In this document: piece by piece, positions 16,123 through 24,266 of the stretch
Layout: each line of letters begins with the position of its first letter
Numbering within the stretch: the stretch's first letter is position 1
Assembly (NCBI GenBank): GCA_026125445.1
Contig: JAHCLE010000014.1
Span: 1 to 37,503 of the forward strand
Reading direction: 5' to 3'
DNA from: Burkholderiales bacterium
GTDB lineage: Bacteria > Pseudomonadota > Gammaproteobacteria > Burkholderiales > Usitatibacteraceae
Length of the DNA stretch: 37,503 nt
The notes under the pieces: model-generated
What the model was told of the DNA's origin: nothing
Seen by the model: only the letters and a program-made list of their open reading frames with translations
The model's database searches: none
Translations under genes and position numbers: made by a program

Positions 16123-16785
16123 TCAGGCGCGGTCGGCGATGACCACGTAGCGCTGGGCGGTGCCCGGGCGCACGGCGTCGAAGGGCCAGCAGGTGATGAG
16201 CGTGAGCTGCGGCGAGTCGGCGGGGTCGAGGAGCCGCGTGGCGCCCTTGTCCACCACCGCCACCTCGCGCACGCGGTAGCGCGTGAGACGCCCGCGCGCA
16301 TCCTCGACGTCGATCTCCTCGTCCTCGCGCAGGTTGCGCAGGAACGCGAAGTGCGTGTCCTTGTGCGCCACGATCACGCTGTTGCCGGACGAGCCGGGAA
16401 GCGCGGTGCCGTCCACGTGGCCCGGGCCGAAGGCGAGGGAGCGCCCGCTGGTGCCCTCCAGCACGTAGAGGGAGATGCCGCGCGAGGGGACGGTGAGGCG
16501 CGCGAGGGGCCGCGTGTCGGCCCACGGCCACGGGCGCCTCGCGCCATCCTTCTTCGTGCCCTCCCACGACGAGGCGATGAGCCGCTGCGCGAGCGCTGCC
16601 TTGGCGTGGATCCAGGCGGCGCCGCCGAACTGCCACGCGGCGAGGGCGAGAAGCAGCAGCACCAGGGCGGCAAGCGGTCCGCGGCGGCGCGCCGCTCTCG
16701 GGGCCGCGGGCTCGAGGTCCTCGGCCGGGTACGCACGGCCGCGCAACGCGAAGCTCGACGGCCCGTTCACGAAGAAGGTGCTCAT
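16123..16785 (-). CDS. Class GN sortase
   Basis: Sortase of 220 residues. One N-terminal membrane anchor (about 37-55) is followed by a sortase barrel with the catalytic set: His in VIVAHKDTHF (141), Cys199 in LITCWPF and Arg212 in AQRYVVIA. Class GN sortases are the proteobacterial type, each usually serving a single dedicated target. The ATG at 16785 overlaps the stop of the VIT/VWA target gene as ATGA, so enzyme and substrate are co-translated. The matching response regulator and kinase are divergent, 19.1-22.4 kb. Confidence 0.94.
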   Translation of the reverse strand: MSTFFVNGPSSFALRGRAYPAEDLEPAAPRAARRRGPLAALVLLLLALAAWQFGGAAWIHAKAALAQRLIASSWEGTKKDGARRPWPWADTRPLARLTVPSRGISLYVLEGTSGRSLAFGPGHVDGTALPGSSGNSVIVAHKDTHFAFLRNLREDEEIDVEDARGRLTRYRVREVAVVDKGATRLLDPADSPQLTLITCWPFDAVRPGTAQRYVVIADRA

Positions 16786-18941
16786 CGCGCGCCCTCCACG
16801 CGGACGGCCCCTCCTGCCGGGATGAATCGTCCGACGAGGACGACCATCCCGGCGGCTGCCAGCGCAAGGAGCCCGAGCAGGATCTGCAGCGTCGATTCCG
16901 TGTCGGTCTGCGGCAGCTGCCCCGCCACCATGCCGTGCGGCGCCGAGGCCTTCACCAGCGCCGTGCGCGCCTGTCCGGCCGGCACCGTGGGCGTGACGTC
17001 CACCGCGACGAGGCTCGTGTAGCGCGAGACCAGGTGGTGCTCGAGGGCCACCTTCACGACGGCCGGGCGGATCGCCGCCTCGTCGGCGCCCAGGCGCAGC
17101 TCGTCCATGAGGCTCGCGATCCTGGCCCTGGCCCAGAGGGCGCCCACGCCGGTCGTTTCGCCGCTCGGCGACGGCGTGAGCGCCACGCTCCAGGGTTCGT
17201 TGCCGCGAAGTCCCGAGACGACGATCGTCCCGCGGGCGCTCGCGTGCGCGGCGGCCACGACAATGGGCTCGCCGAGGTAGAGGTCCGGAACGCGCGGCGG
17301 GAAGGTCTCCACCGGCGTGCCGTCGGGCCAGCGGATGGAGACGTCCTTGAGCACTGGCGACTCGATGCGCGCGAAGAGCCCCGCCATCTTCTCCTGCACC
17401 TCGCGCAGGTCGCCGATGTAGGTGAAGGTGCCGCGGCCGAACTGGGCGGCCTTGGTCATGAAGTGGCTGTTGGGCGCCGAGCCGATGCCCACGGTGAAGA
17501 GCCGCGTGGCGCCCAGGCGCTGCGCGATGAGCTTGAAGAGCTGGTCCTCGTTGCCCACCGCGCCGTCGGTCATGAAGATCACCTGCCGCAGGTAGCCGGG
17601 CGTGTCGCGGCCGTCGAGCGCGAAGGCGAGCGCGCCCGCCATCTCGGTGCCGCCGTCGGCGCGCAGCTTCGACACCCAGGCCTGCGCGTGGCGGAGGTTG
17701 TCGGCCGTGGCCGGCATCGCCGCGGGCCACATCGGGCGGGTGGCGGAATTGAATTCGACGACGTTGAAGCGGTCGCGCGGCGCGAGGGTGGAGAGCCCCG
17801 TGGCGAGCGCCTGCTTCGCCTGCTGGATGGAGGTGCCCTGCATCGATCCCGAGGTGTCGATCACGAACACCGTCTCGCGCGGGATCGCGGCCTCGGCGGC
17901 CTTGCCGGCGGCGGAGGGCTGCGGCGGCATCACCATCAGCAGCGAGTAGTCGGTCCCGTTGCGCGACTCGGTGAACACGGCGGCCTGCGGCGCGGCGCCC
18001 GCGAGGGGGGACCACACGAGCTCGAAGTCGCGGTCGGCCTCCTCCTGCTCCTTCTGCAGGTAGACGACGGTGCGCGTGGCGGAGTCCTTGTCGACGAAGG
18101 CCTCGTGGTAGGAGCTGGTGACGCTCGCGAGCGGCGTGGCGAAGTCGATCACCACGCCGATGGCCACCGGGTTCACGCCGTTCGCGCCCGCGGGGACGTA
18201 ATCGGGGTGCAGCACGGTTTCGGCCAGGAGATCGCCCGTCGCCGTGCCCTCGAGGATCTGCGCGACGGACTGCGTGGTCTTGGGCTCCTCGGGCAGCGTG
18301 CCGCCGGCGGGGTGGTAGCGCGGCGTGACGGCGAGCGGGAAGCGCAGGCGGTACTCGTTGTCCACGAGCGAGAGCGTCTGCTGGTACTCGATCAGCACGC
18401 GCACGAACTCCCCGGGGCCGACGTTGGCCACGGCGTTGGTGAAGAGGTTGGGGCGCTGCTGCTCGACGAGCGCGGCCTTCTTCCCTTCGCTGCGGGCCTG
18501 GGCGTAGACCCGACGCGCCTCCTCCTTCTCGCGCACCTGGCCCTCGATGAGGCGCTCTCCGATGCGAAGCCGCAGGCGGTCCACCGCGGCGTTCTCGGGA
18601 AGCGGGAAGACGTAGAGTCCCTCGACGACGTCGGCTCCGGCGTTGTGGAAGGTCTGGGTCACGCGCGTGCGGGCGACGATGCCGGTCACGTGGATCGCGA
18701 CCTCGGTCTCCACCTTGGGGGCGGGTAGGTACGCGCCGTCGCCCACGCGGAAGAGGAGGGTGCCCGTCTTCGCGTCGTCGGGCCGGGTCTGCGCCTGCGC
18801 CGAGGTCGCCAGCCCCAGCGCCACGAGCGCCAGGGCGAGGCTCACCGCGATGCCCGAGAGGATCGCCTTGCCCAGGAGCTGCAGGAAGTCCACCGCCGCC
18901 GCGTCGATGCCGCCCCGGTACCCACCCGCCTTGCCCGCCAT
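16782..18941 (-). CDS. Sortase-target surface protein with VIT and VWA domains
   Basis: Protein of 719 residues. A signal segment (about 25-50) is followed by a VIT domain (about 55-190), a VWA domain with MIDAS motif DTSGSM starting near Asp362, and a C-terminal sorting signal. That signal is LPQTD at 676-680, a hydrophobic segment and a basic tail ending EGAR. This is the dedicated substrate of the adjacent class GN sortase, probably displayed on the cell envelope for metal-dependent adhesion. I chose the ATG at 18941 (MAGKAGG); the open frame extends upstream but without family-like sequence. Confidence 0.93.
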   Translation of the reverse strand: MAGKAGGYRGGIDAAAVDFLQLLGKAILSGIAVSLALALVALGLATSAQAQTRPDDAKTGTLLFRVGDGAYLPAPKVETEVAIHVTGIVARTRVTQTFHNAGADVVEGLYVFPLPENAAVDRLRLRIGERLIEGQVREKEEARRVYAQARSEGKKAALVEQQRPNLFTNAVANVGPGEFVRVLIEYQQTLSLVDNEYRLRFPLAVTPRYHPAGGTLPEEPKTTQSVAQILEGTATGDLLAETVLHPDYVPAGANGVNPVAIGVVIDFATPLASVTSSYHEAFVDKDSATRTVVYLQKEQEEADRDFELVWSPLAGAAPQAAVFTESRNGTDYSLLMVMPPQPSAAGKAAEAAIPRETVFVIDTSGSMQGTSIQQAKQALATGLSTLAPRDRFNVVEFNSATRPMWPAAMPATADNLRHAQAWVSKLRADGGTEMAGALAFALDGRDTPGYLRQVIFMTDGAVGNEDQLFKLIAQRLGATRLFTVGIGSAPNSHFMTKAAQFGRGTFTYIGDLREVQEKMAGLFARIESPVLKDVSIRWPDGTPVETFPPRVPDLYLGEPIVVAAAHASARGTIVVSGLRGNEPWSVALTPSPSGETTGVGALWARARIASLMDELRLGADEAAIRPAVVKVALEHHLVSRYTSLVAVDVTPTVPAGQARTALVKASAPHGMVAGQLPQTDTESTLQILLGLLALAAAGMVVLVGRFIPAGGAVRVEGAR

Positions 18942-19073
18942 GTTCTTTCCCCTTTTTTTCAGCGCCGACCCATTCGGCAGGGCCATTACGCGCGGGTGGC
19001 GAGCAATGCGCCTACCCGGAGGGAGGCAAGGCGAGGACCAAAGGTGGCAAGAAAATGGCGCGTGCGGATCGCA

Positions 19074-19118
19074 GGGGACAGGTCCCGGAATCCTCACGGA
19101 TTTCCCGGACCCGTCCCC
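19074..19118. repeat. REP-like imperfect palindrome upstream of the sortase-system regulator
   Basis: Left arm GGGGACAGGTCCCGGAATCC (19074-19093) pairs with a right arm at 19098-19118 (GGATTTCCCGGACCCGTCCCC read forward), with a few mismatches and a TCAC loop. GGGGACAGGTCCC palindromes resemble the REP elements mobilised by RAYT/IS200-like transposases. It ends directly at the -10 hexamer before the response regulator gene. Confidence 0.6.
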
Positions 19119-19130
19119 TATAATCCGGGC
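19119..19130 (+). promoter_or_regulatory. -10 element immediately before the sortase-system regulator
   Basis: TATAAT at 19119-19124, then six bases, then the ATG at 19131. Transcription would start at or next to the A of the ATG, giving a leaderless message. No good -35 hexamer is seen; the REP-like palindrome occupies that position. Confidence 0.5.
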
Positions 19131-19826
19131 ATGCCACGCCGCATCGCGCTCGTCGAGGACGACGCCACGATCCGCCAGAACTACGCCGACGCCCTCGGGC
19201 GCGCGGGCTACGAGGTGCAGGCCTTCGCGGACAGGCCGCAGGCGATGCGCTCGCTCGCCACGCGCCTGCCGGACCTCGCCATCATCGACATCGGCCTGGG
19301 CGCCGAGATCGACGGCGGCTTCGCGCTGTGCCGCGAGCTGCGCGCGATGTCGGCCACGCTCCCCATCATCTTCCTGTCGGCCCGCGACTCGGACATCGAC
19401 ATCGTGTCGGGCCTGCGCCTGGGCGCCGACGACTACCTCACCAAGGACGCGAGCCTTCCGCACCTTCTCGCGCGCATCGCGGCGCTCTTCCGCCGGGTGG
19501 AAGCCGCGCGCGAGCCCTCGAAGGACGAAGAGCGCATCGTGCGCGGGCCGCTGGAGCTCGATGCCGCGCGCATGACGGCGCTGTGGCGGGGCTCGCCCGT
19601 CGACCTCACGGTGACCGAATTCTGGATGGTGCGCTCGCTCGCCCGCCACCCGGGCCACGTGAAGGACCGCGACACGCTCATGCGCGACGCCGAGATGGTC
19701 GTGGACGACGGGACGATCACCTCGCACGTGAAGCGCATCCGCAGGAAGTTCCAGGCCGTCGATCCCGCCTTCGACGCGATCGAGACGGTCTACGGCATGG
19801 GCTACCGCTGGACGGAGCGGCCTTGA
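19131..19826 (+). CDS. pdsR: Sortase-system response regulator (OmpR type)
   Basis: Response regulator of 231 residues. The receiver domain has Asp10-Asp11, phospho-acceptor Asp53 and Lys105. A winged-helix DNA-binding domain follows (about 135-228), ending VYGMGYRW, as in OmpR/PhoB proteins. Its place divergent from a class GN sortase and upstream of a matching histidine kinase fits the dedicated proteobacterial sortase two-component system. The ATG lies six bases after TATAAT without a Shine-Dalgarno sequence. Its stop overlaps the TTG start of the LpxR-like gene as TTGA. Confidence 0.92.
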   Translation: MPRRIALVEDDATIRQNYADALGRAGYEVQAFADRPQAMRSLATRLPDLAIIDIGLGAEIDGGFALCRELRAMSATLPIIFLSARDSDIDIVSGLRLGADDYLTKDASLPHLLARIAALFRRVEAAREPSKDEERIVRGPLELDAARMTALWRGSPVDLTVTEFWMVRSLARHPGHVKDRDTLMRDAEMVVDDGTITSHVKRIRRKFQAVDPAFDAIETVYGMGYRWTERP

Positions 19827-20743
19827 GGCGCTTCGCCCTGGCGGCGGCAACGGGCCTCGTTCCTCTCGCCTGCGCCGCGCAGCCCGTCGCCTGGCGCCTC
19901 GAGGTCGAGAACGACGTCGCCTTCCACACCGACCGCTGGTACACGAGCGGCGTGCGGCTCTACCGCTCCGCCGCCCTCGACCCGGGATCGGCGCTCGCCT
20001 CCTTCCTGCGGCTGCCCGCGACGCGCGCCCAGCGCCTCGACCTCGGCATGATCCAGGACGTGTACACGAGCGACCCGTACGCCGCGCCCGAGGTGCCCGA
20101 CCGGCCCAACGCCGCCCGCCTGCTCTTCTCGGCGGCGCGCCACGATCTTGCCGCAGAGACGCTCGCCACGCTGGGCATCGACGCGGGCGTGAGCGGAACG
20201 GCGGCCCGCGGCGAGCAGGCGCAGCGACTCGTGCATCGCCTCGTCCCCGCGCCGAAGACCGACTGGTCCGTGCAGGTCGGCAACCGCACCGACGTCCAGG
20301 TGGTGGGCGCGTGGTCGTACCGCATCGCGCAGGACGCCGTTCCCGGCGCGATCGTGCTGCACGGCGGCGGCGCGGCGGGGACGCTCGTGGCCTTCGGCCA
20401 CGCCGGCATCGAGTGGCGAGGCGACGCGCCGGGCGTGGCCGCGAACCCGCTGCTTCGCTTCGCCGCGACGCCAGCGCTTCCGCGCGCGGCCGGGGGCTTC
20501 ACTTTCTTCGCCGGCGCGAGCCTGCGCGCGGTGGGCCGCAACCGCCTGCTCGAGCGCCGCGACGACGACCCGAAGGCCGAGGTGGCCGCCGAGCGCCGCG
20601 TCACGCGCCTGGCGGCCGGCGTGGCCTGGTCGGGCGCCTGGGGGGCGGCCACCCTGGGCCTCGCCCAGGATTCGGCCGAGTTCGCGGGCCAGCCCGAGCC
20701 GCACCGCTTCGGCTCGCTCACGGTCTCGTTCCTGCTCGACTGA
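19823..20743 (+). CDS. LpxR-like outer-membrane protein (DUF2219 family)
   Basis: Protein of 306 residues with a signal peptide (about 1-19, ending CAAQ) and a beta-barrel-like sequence. The family motif VENDVAFHTDRWYTSG lies near residues 28-43. A later GEQAQRLVHRL segment matches the region holding the catalytic His in LpxR, and the chain ends TVSFLLD. LpxR removes acyl chains from lipid A in the outer membrane. The start is TTG at 19823, coupled as TTGA to the regulator stop; the signal peptide directly after it supports this start. The gene lies inside the sortase two-component operon, so an envelope-remodelling link is plausible. Confidence 0.83.
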   Translation: MRRFALAAATGLVPLACAAQPVAWRLEVENDVAFHTDRWYTSGVRLYRSAALDPGSALASFLRLPATRAQRLDLGMIQDVYTSDPYAAPEVPDRPNAARLLFSAARHDLAAETLATLGIDAGVSGTAARGEQAQRLVHRLVPAPKTDWSVQVGNRTDVQVVGAWSYRIAQDAVPGAIVLHGGGAAGTLVAFGHAGIEWRGDAPGVAANPLLRFAATPALPRAAGGFTFFAGASLRAVGRNRLLERRDDDPKAEVAAERRVTRLAAGVAWSGAWGAATLGLAQDSAEFAGQPEPHRFGSLTVSFLLD

Positions 20744-20751
20744 GCCAGGCC

Positions 20752-22368
20752 ATGGGCGCCGCCTTCGTGCACGGCATCCGCTTCCGGCTCTTCCTCGTCT
20801 CGCTGGTGCTGCTCGCGATCCCGGTCCTCGCGGCGCAGTTCATCAGCCGCATGGAGACGTTCCTCCGCGGCGCCCAGGAGCAGGACATCGCGGTGACCGC
20901 GCGCGCGGTGGCTTCCGCGCTTTCCGACCGGCCCGCGCTCTTTCCGCCCGGCGGCGGCGTCGCGGGCGATCCGGAGGACGAGGAGCGCCGCCGCATCGTG
21001 GGGCTCTTCGCGGCCGCCGATCCCGTGGCCGCGGCGAGCCTGGGCCGCGCCTACGTGCCCTCGGAGGAGATCGAGCGCTTCCTCGAGATCATGGGACGGC
21101 GGGCCTCGCGGCTGTGGGTGGTGGACACGCGCTCGCGCGTGCGCGGGCTCTCGGGGTCCCTGCGCGAGCCGCCCCCGGCGCGCGGGGAGGCGCCGAAGGC
21201 GGCCATCGCCTCGTGGCTCAAGCCCCTGGTCTCCCTCGTCGTCTCCGCGCCGCAGGTGCCCGCGGGGGACGAGTCCAAGCCCGTGCGCGCCCAGATCGAC
21301 CGCGCCCTCATCGGCGTCTCCTCGACCTACTGGCGAGGCACGCGCGACCGCGAGGTGGCCATCGTCTCCGCGGCGCAGCCGGTCTTCGTGGGCGACGACA
21401 TCGTGGGCGCCGTGGTGGTGGAGGAGACCACGGCCCCGATCCTGCTGCTTCGCCAGTCGGCCCTCGAGAACCTCATCGCCCTCACGCTCGCCGTGTGCGT
21501 GGCCGCCTTCGCGATCCTGCTCCTCTTCGCGAGCCGCCTCGCGGCGCGCATCCGCCGCCTGCACGCGCAGGCCGAGGCCGCCATCGACGCCCAGGGGCGC
21601 ATCCGCGGCTCGATCGCGGTCTCCGGGGCGAAGGACGAGATCGGCGACCTCGAGCGCACCATGGCCGGGGTGCTGGGCCGCCTTCGCGACTACAACGCCT
21701 ATCTCGAGCAGATGGCCTCGCGCCTGTCGCACGAGCTGCGCACGCCCGTGGCGGTGGTGCGCTCCTCGCTCGACAACCTGCGCAGCCAGTCCCCCGGGGG
21801 CGAGGCGGGGGTCTACCTCGACCGCGCCGGCGAGGGCGTGGAGCGGCTCTCGCGGCTCGTCTCGCGGCTCTCGGAAGGCACGCGCCTGGAGAAGATGCTG
21901 GAGAGCGCCGAGCGCGAGAGCTTCGACCTCGCGGCTGTCGTGGGAGGTTGCGTCGAGGGTTATCGAAGTGCGTACCCGGGGCGCGAGTTCGCCGCCGACC
22001 TGCCCGCGGGCCCCGTGCCGATGTCGGGCGTGCCCGACGCCATCGCCCAGCTTCTCGACAAGCTGGTGGAGAACGCCCTCGACTTCGCGCCCCCGGGCAC
22101 CGCGATCCGCGTCGCGCTCTCGGCCGACCCGCGCACGGCGCGCCTTTCCGTGGCCAACGAGGGCCCGCCCATCCCGCCCGGCGTGGCTCCGCGGCTCTTC
22201 GACGCCATGGTTTCGGCGCGCGACCAGGGCCAGGGCCGCGGCGGGCACCTCGGCCTGGGGCTCGCGATCGTGCGCCTGGTCGCGGTCCACCACGGCGGGA
22301 GCGCGCGCGCCGTGAACCTGCCGGAGGGCCGGGGCGTGCTCTTCGAGGTGGAGCTCGCGCGGTCGTAG
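20752..22368 (+). CDS. pdsS: Sortase-system sensor histidine kinase
   Basis: Histidine kinase of 538 residues. Membrane segments at about 11-32 and 238-260 flank a periplasmic sensor of about 200 residues. HAMP (about 261-315), HisKA with His327 (RLSHELRTP) and HATPase (LVENALDFA, LGLGLAIV) follow. It lies eight bases after the LpxR-like gene and is the expected partner of the OmpR-type regulator upstream. The large periplasmic domain suits sensing of an envelope signal. Start ATG 20752. Confidence 0.92.
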   Translation: MGAAFVHGIRFRLFLVSLVLLAIPVLAAQFISRMETFLRGAQEQDIAVTARAVASALSDRPALFPPGGGVAGDPEDEERRRIVGLFAAADPVAAASLGRAYVPSEEIERFLEIMGRRASRLWVVDTRSRVRGLSGSLREPPPARGEAPKAAIASWLKPLVSLVVSAPQVPAGDESKPVRAQIDRALIGVSSTYWRGTRDREVAIVSAAQPVFVGDDIVGAVVVEETTAPILLLRQSALENLIALTLAVCVAAFAILLLFASRLAARIRRLHAQAEAAIDAQGRIRGSIAVSGAKDEIGDLERTMAGVLGRLRDYNAYLEQMASRLSHELRTPVAVVRSSLDNLRSQSPGGEAGVYLDRAGEGVERLSRLVSRLSEGTRLEKMLESAERESFDLAAVVGGCVEGYRSAYPGREFAADLPAGPVPMSGVPDAIAQLLDKLVENALDFAPPGTAIRVALSADPRTARLSVANEGPPIPPGVAPRLFDAMVSARDQGQGRGGHLGLGLAIVRLVAVHHGGSARAVNLPEGRGVLFEVELARS

Positions 22369-22410
22369 GCTAAACTGGAGGGGCGAATTCCCTGGCGAAA
22401 GCGCTGGACC

Positions 22411-22635
22411 GTGGCCCGAATCCTCCTCCTGCTGGCAATCGGCTTCGTCATCTACCTCGTGTTCCGGGGCTTCTTCCGCTCGCAGGTGGGGGAGGCGAAG
22501 CCCTCGGAGGCGAGGGACGCCGAGGACATGGTCGCCTGCTCGATCTGCGGCGTGAACATGCCCCGCAGCGAATCGAAGGAGGAGGGCGGCAAGGTCACCT
22601 GCCGCGACCCGTCGGCCTGCAGGCACGCGAGATGA
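22411..22635 (+). CDS. PP0621-type small membrane protein
   Basis: Protein of 74 residues. An N-terminal membrane helix (ILLLLAIGFVIYLVFRGFF) is followed by a cytoplasmic-size tail with a CSICG-NMP segment and two further cysteines (CRDPSAC), so four cysteines form a possible zinc-ribbon-like knuckle. Small proteins of this type are commonly found just before pilS in betaproteobacteria. The start is GTG at 22411. Its stop overlaps the PilS start as ATGA, so the two are probably translated together. Function unknown. Confidence 0.83.
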   Translation: MARILLLLAIGFVIYLVFRGFFRSQVGEAKPSEARDAEDMVACSICGVNMPRSESKEEGGKVTCRDPSACRHAR

Positions 22636-24266
22636 CGCCCGCCGCCCTCGCCCCCGGGGCCCTCGCCGACCGCATCCGCGCCGGGGGGCGCACGCCCATG
22701 ACCACGGCGGGCGACGACACGGCCTGGCGCACGCTCGTCGTCTTCTCGGCCTACCGCGTCGTGCTGGCGCTCGGGCTCTCGGGCGCCTACGCCTTCCTCA
22801 ACGCCTTCTTCCAGCTCGGCACGCTGCAGCCGGGGCTGGCGGTCGCCACGCTCGTCACCTACGCCGTGGCCTCCGTGCTGCTGGTGGTGCCGGCGCTGCT
22901 TCGCGAACCCCGGATCTCGCTGCAGGTGACGGCGGCGGTCTTCGTCGACGTGCTGGCCATCGTCGTCCTCATGCACACGAGCGGCGGCATCCGCTCCGGC
23001 ATCGGCGTGTCGCTGCTCATCTCGCTCGCAGCCGCGGGCCTCATCACGCGCGGCCGCCTCGTGTTCTTCCACTCGGCGGTCGCGGCCCTCGCGATCCTGG
23101 TCGAGCAGGCGTTCCAGATGTGGCGCTTCGACGCGCCGGCGAGCGACTTCGTGCAGTCGGGGCTCACCAGCATGGCGCTCTTCGCCACGGCGGGCCTGGG
23201 CTGGACGCTGGCCCGCTACGCGCGCACCAGCGAGACGATCGCCGAGCAGCGCACCATCGACCTCGCCAACCTCTCGCAGATCAACGAGCTGGTCATCCGC
23301 GACATGCAGGACGGCTTCCTCGTGGTGGACCCGGAAGGCACCATCCGGCAGAGCAACCCGCGCGCGGTGCAGCTCCTGGGGCCGCTGCCGGCCGGCCGCC
23401 GGCCGCTGCTCGCCGAGTACTCCCCGGAAATCGCCCAGCTCATGGAGCTGTGGCGGCGCGGGCCGGAGGTCACCTACGCGCCGCTGAGAACGCCGCGCTC
23501 CTCCTCGGAGCTCGGGGTGCGCTTCGTTCCCATCGGCGGGGGGGAGACCCCGCCCACGGTGGTTTTCGTGGAGGACGTGGGCCGCCTGCGCGCCCAGGCG
23601 CAGCAGTTGAAGCTCGTGGCCCTGGGGCGCCTGACCGCCTCCATCGCGCACGAGATCCGCAATCCGCTCTCGTCCATCAACCACGCCGCCGAGCTCCTCG
23701 GGGAGAGCGAGCCCGCGCAGGCGGGCGACGAGCGCCTGCTCGCCATCATCCGCGACAACGTGCACCGCCTGGACCGCATCGTGGAGGAGGTGCTCTACCT
23801 CAACCGGCGCGACCGCGCCGACCCGGAGGACATCGAGCCGCGCCCCTTCCTGGAGCAGTTCGTGGCCGATTTCTGCTCCAACGAGAAGGTGCCCCCCGAC
23901 GGCGTGGTGCTCGACGTGCGCACGGCGCTGCGGATGCGCTTCGACCGGCAGCACCTGCACCAGGTGCTGTGGAACCTCCTGCGCAACGCCTGGCGGCACG
24001 GCCTCAAGCTGCGCGGGTCTCTGCGCGTGAGCCTCTCGCCGGCCGACACGCCCGGCATGCTCGCGCTGGAAGTCGCCGACGACGGGCCCGGGGTCTCGCC
24101 GCTCGCCCAGGTGCACCTCTTCGAGCCCTTCTTCACCACCGAGGCCCAGGGCACGGGTCTGGGCCTGTACATCGCGCGCGAGCTTTGCGAGGGCAACGGC
24201 GCGCGCGTCGAATACCGCGAGGGCGGCCCCGGCGGGCGCTTCCGCGTCACCCTGAAAGGCACCTGA
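22632..24266 (+). CDS. pilS: PilS-type sensor histidine kinase
   Basis: Histidine kinase of 544 residues. Six membrane segments lie between about residues 35 and 195, typical of PilS. A PAS domain (about 213-320), HisKA with His340 (SIAHEIRNPLSS) and an HATPase domain (NLLRNAWRHG, DDGPGV, GTGLGLYIA) follow. PilS phosphorylates PilR to control type IV pilin transcription. The first ATG (22632) overlaps the PP0621 stop; a second at 22698 would remove 22 residues that are not membrane-like. Its TGA overlaps the PilR ATG as TGATG. Confidence 0.93.
   Translation: MTPAALAPGALADRIRAGGRTPMTTAGDDTAWRTLVVFSAYRVVLALGLSGAYAFLNAFFQLGTLQPGLAVATLVTYAVASVLLVVPALLREPRISLQVTAAVFVDVLAIVVLMHTSGGIRSGIGVSLLISLAAAGLITRGRLVFFHSAVAALAILVEQAFQMWRFDAPASDFVQSGLTSMALFATAGLGWTLARYARTSETIAEQRTIDLANLSQINELVIRDMQDGFLVVDPEGTIRQSNPRAVQLLGPLPAGRRPLLAEYSPEIAQLMELWRRGPEVTYAPLRTPRSSSELGVRFVPIGGGETPPTVVFVEDVGRLRAQAQQLKLVALGRLTASIAHEIRNPLSSINHAAELLGESEPAQAGDERLLAIIRDNVHRLDRIVEEVLYLNRRDRADPEDIEPRPFLEQFVADFCSNEKVPPDGVVLDVRTALRMRFDRQHLHQVLWNLLRNAWRHGLKLRGSLRVSLSPADTPGMLALEVADDGPGVSPLAQVHLFEPFFTTEAQGTGLGLYIARELCEGNGARVEYREGGPGGRFRVTLKGT

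Noticed and set aside
16782-19850. A 1022-codon version of the VIT/VWA protein
   Set aside because: The upstream extension runs antisense through the sortase-system regulator and has shadow-like composition. The signal segment directly follows the ATG at 18941.
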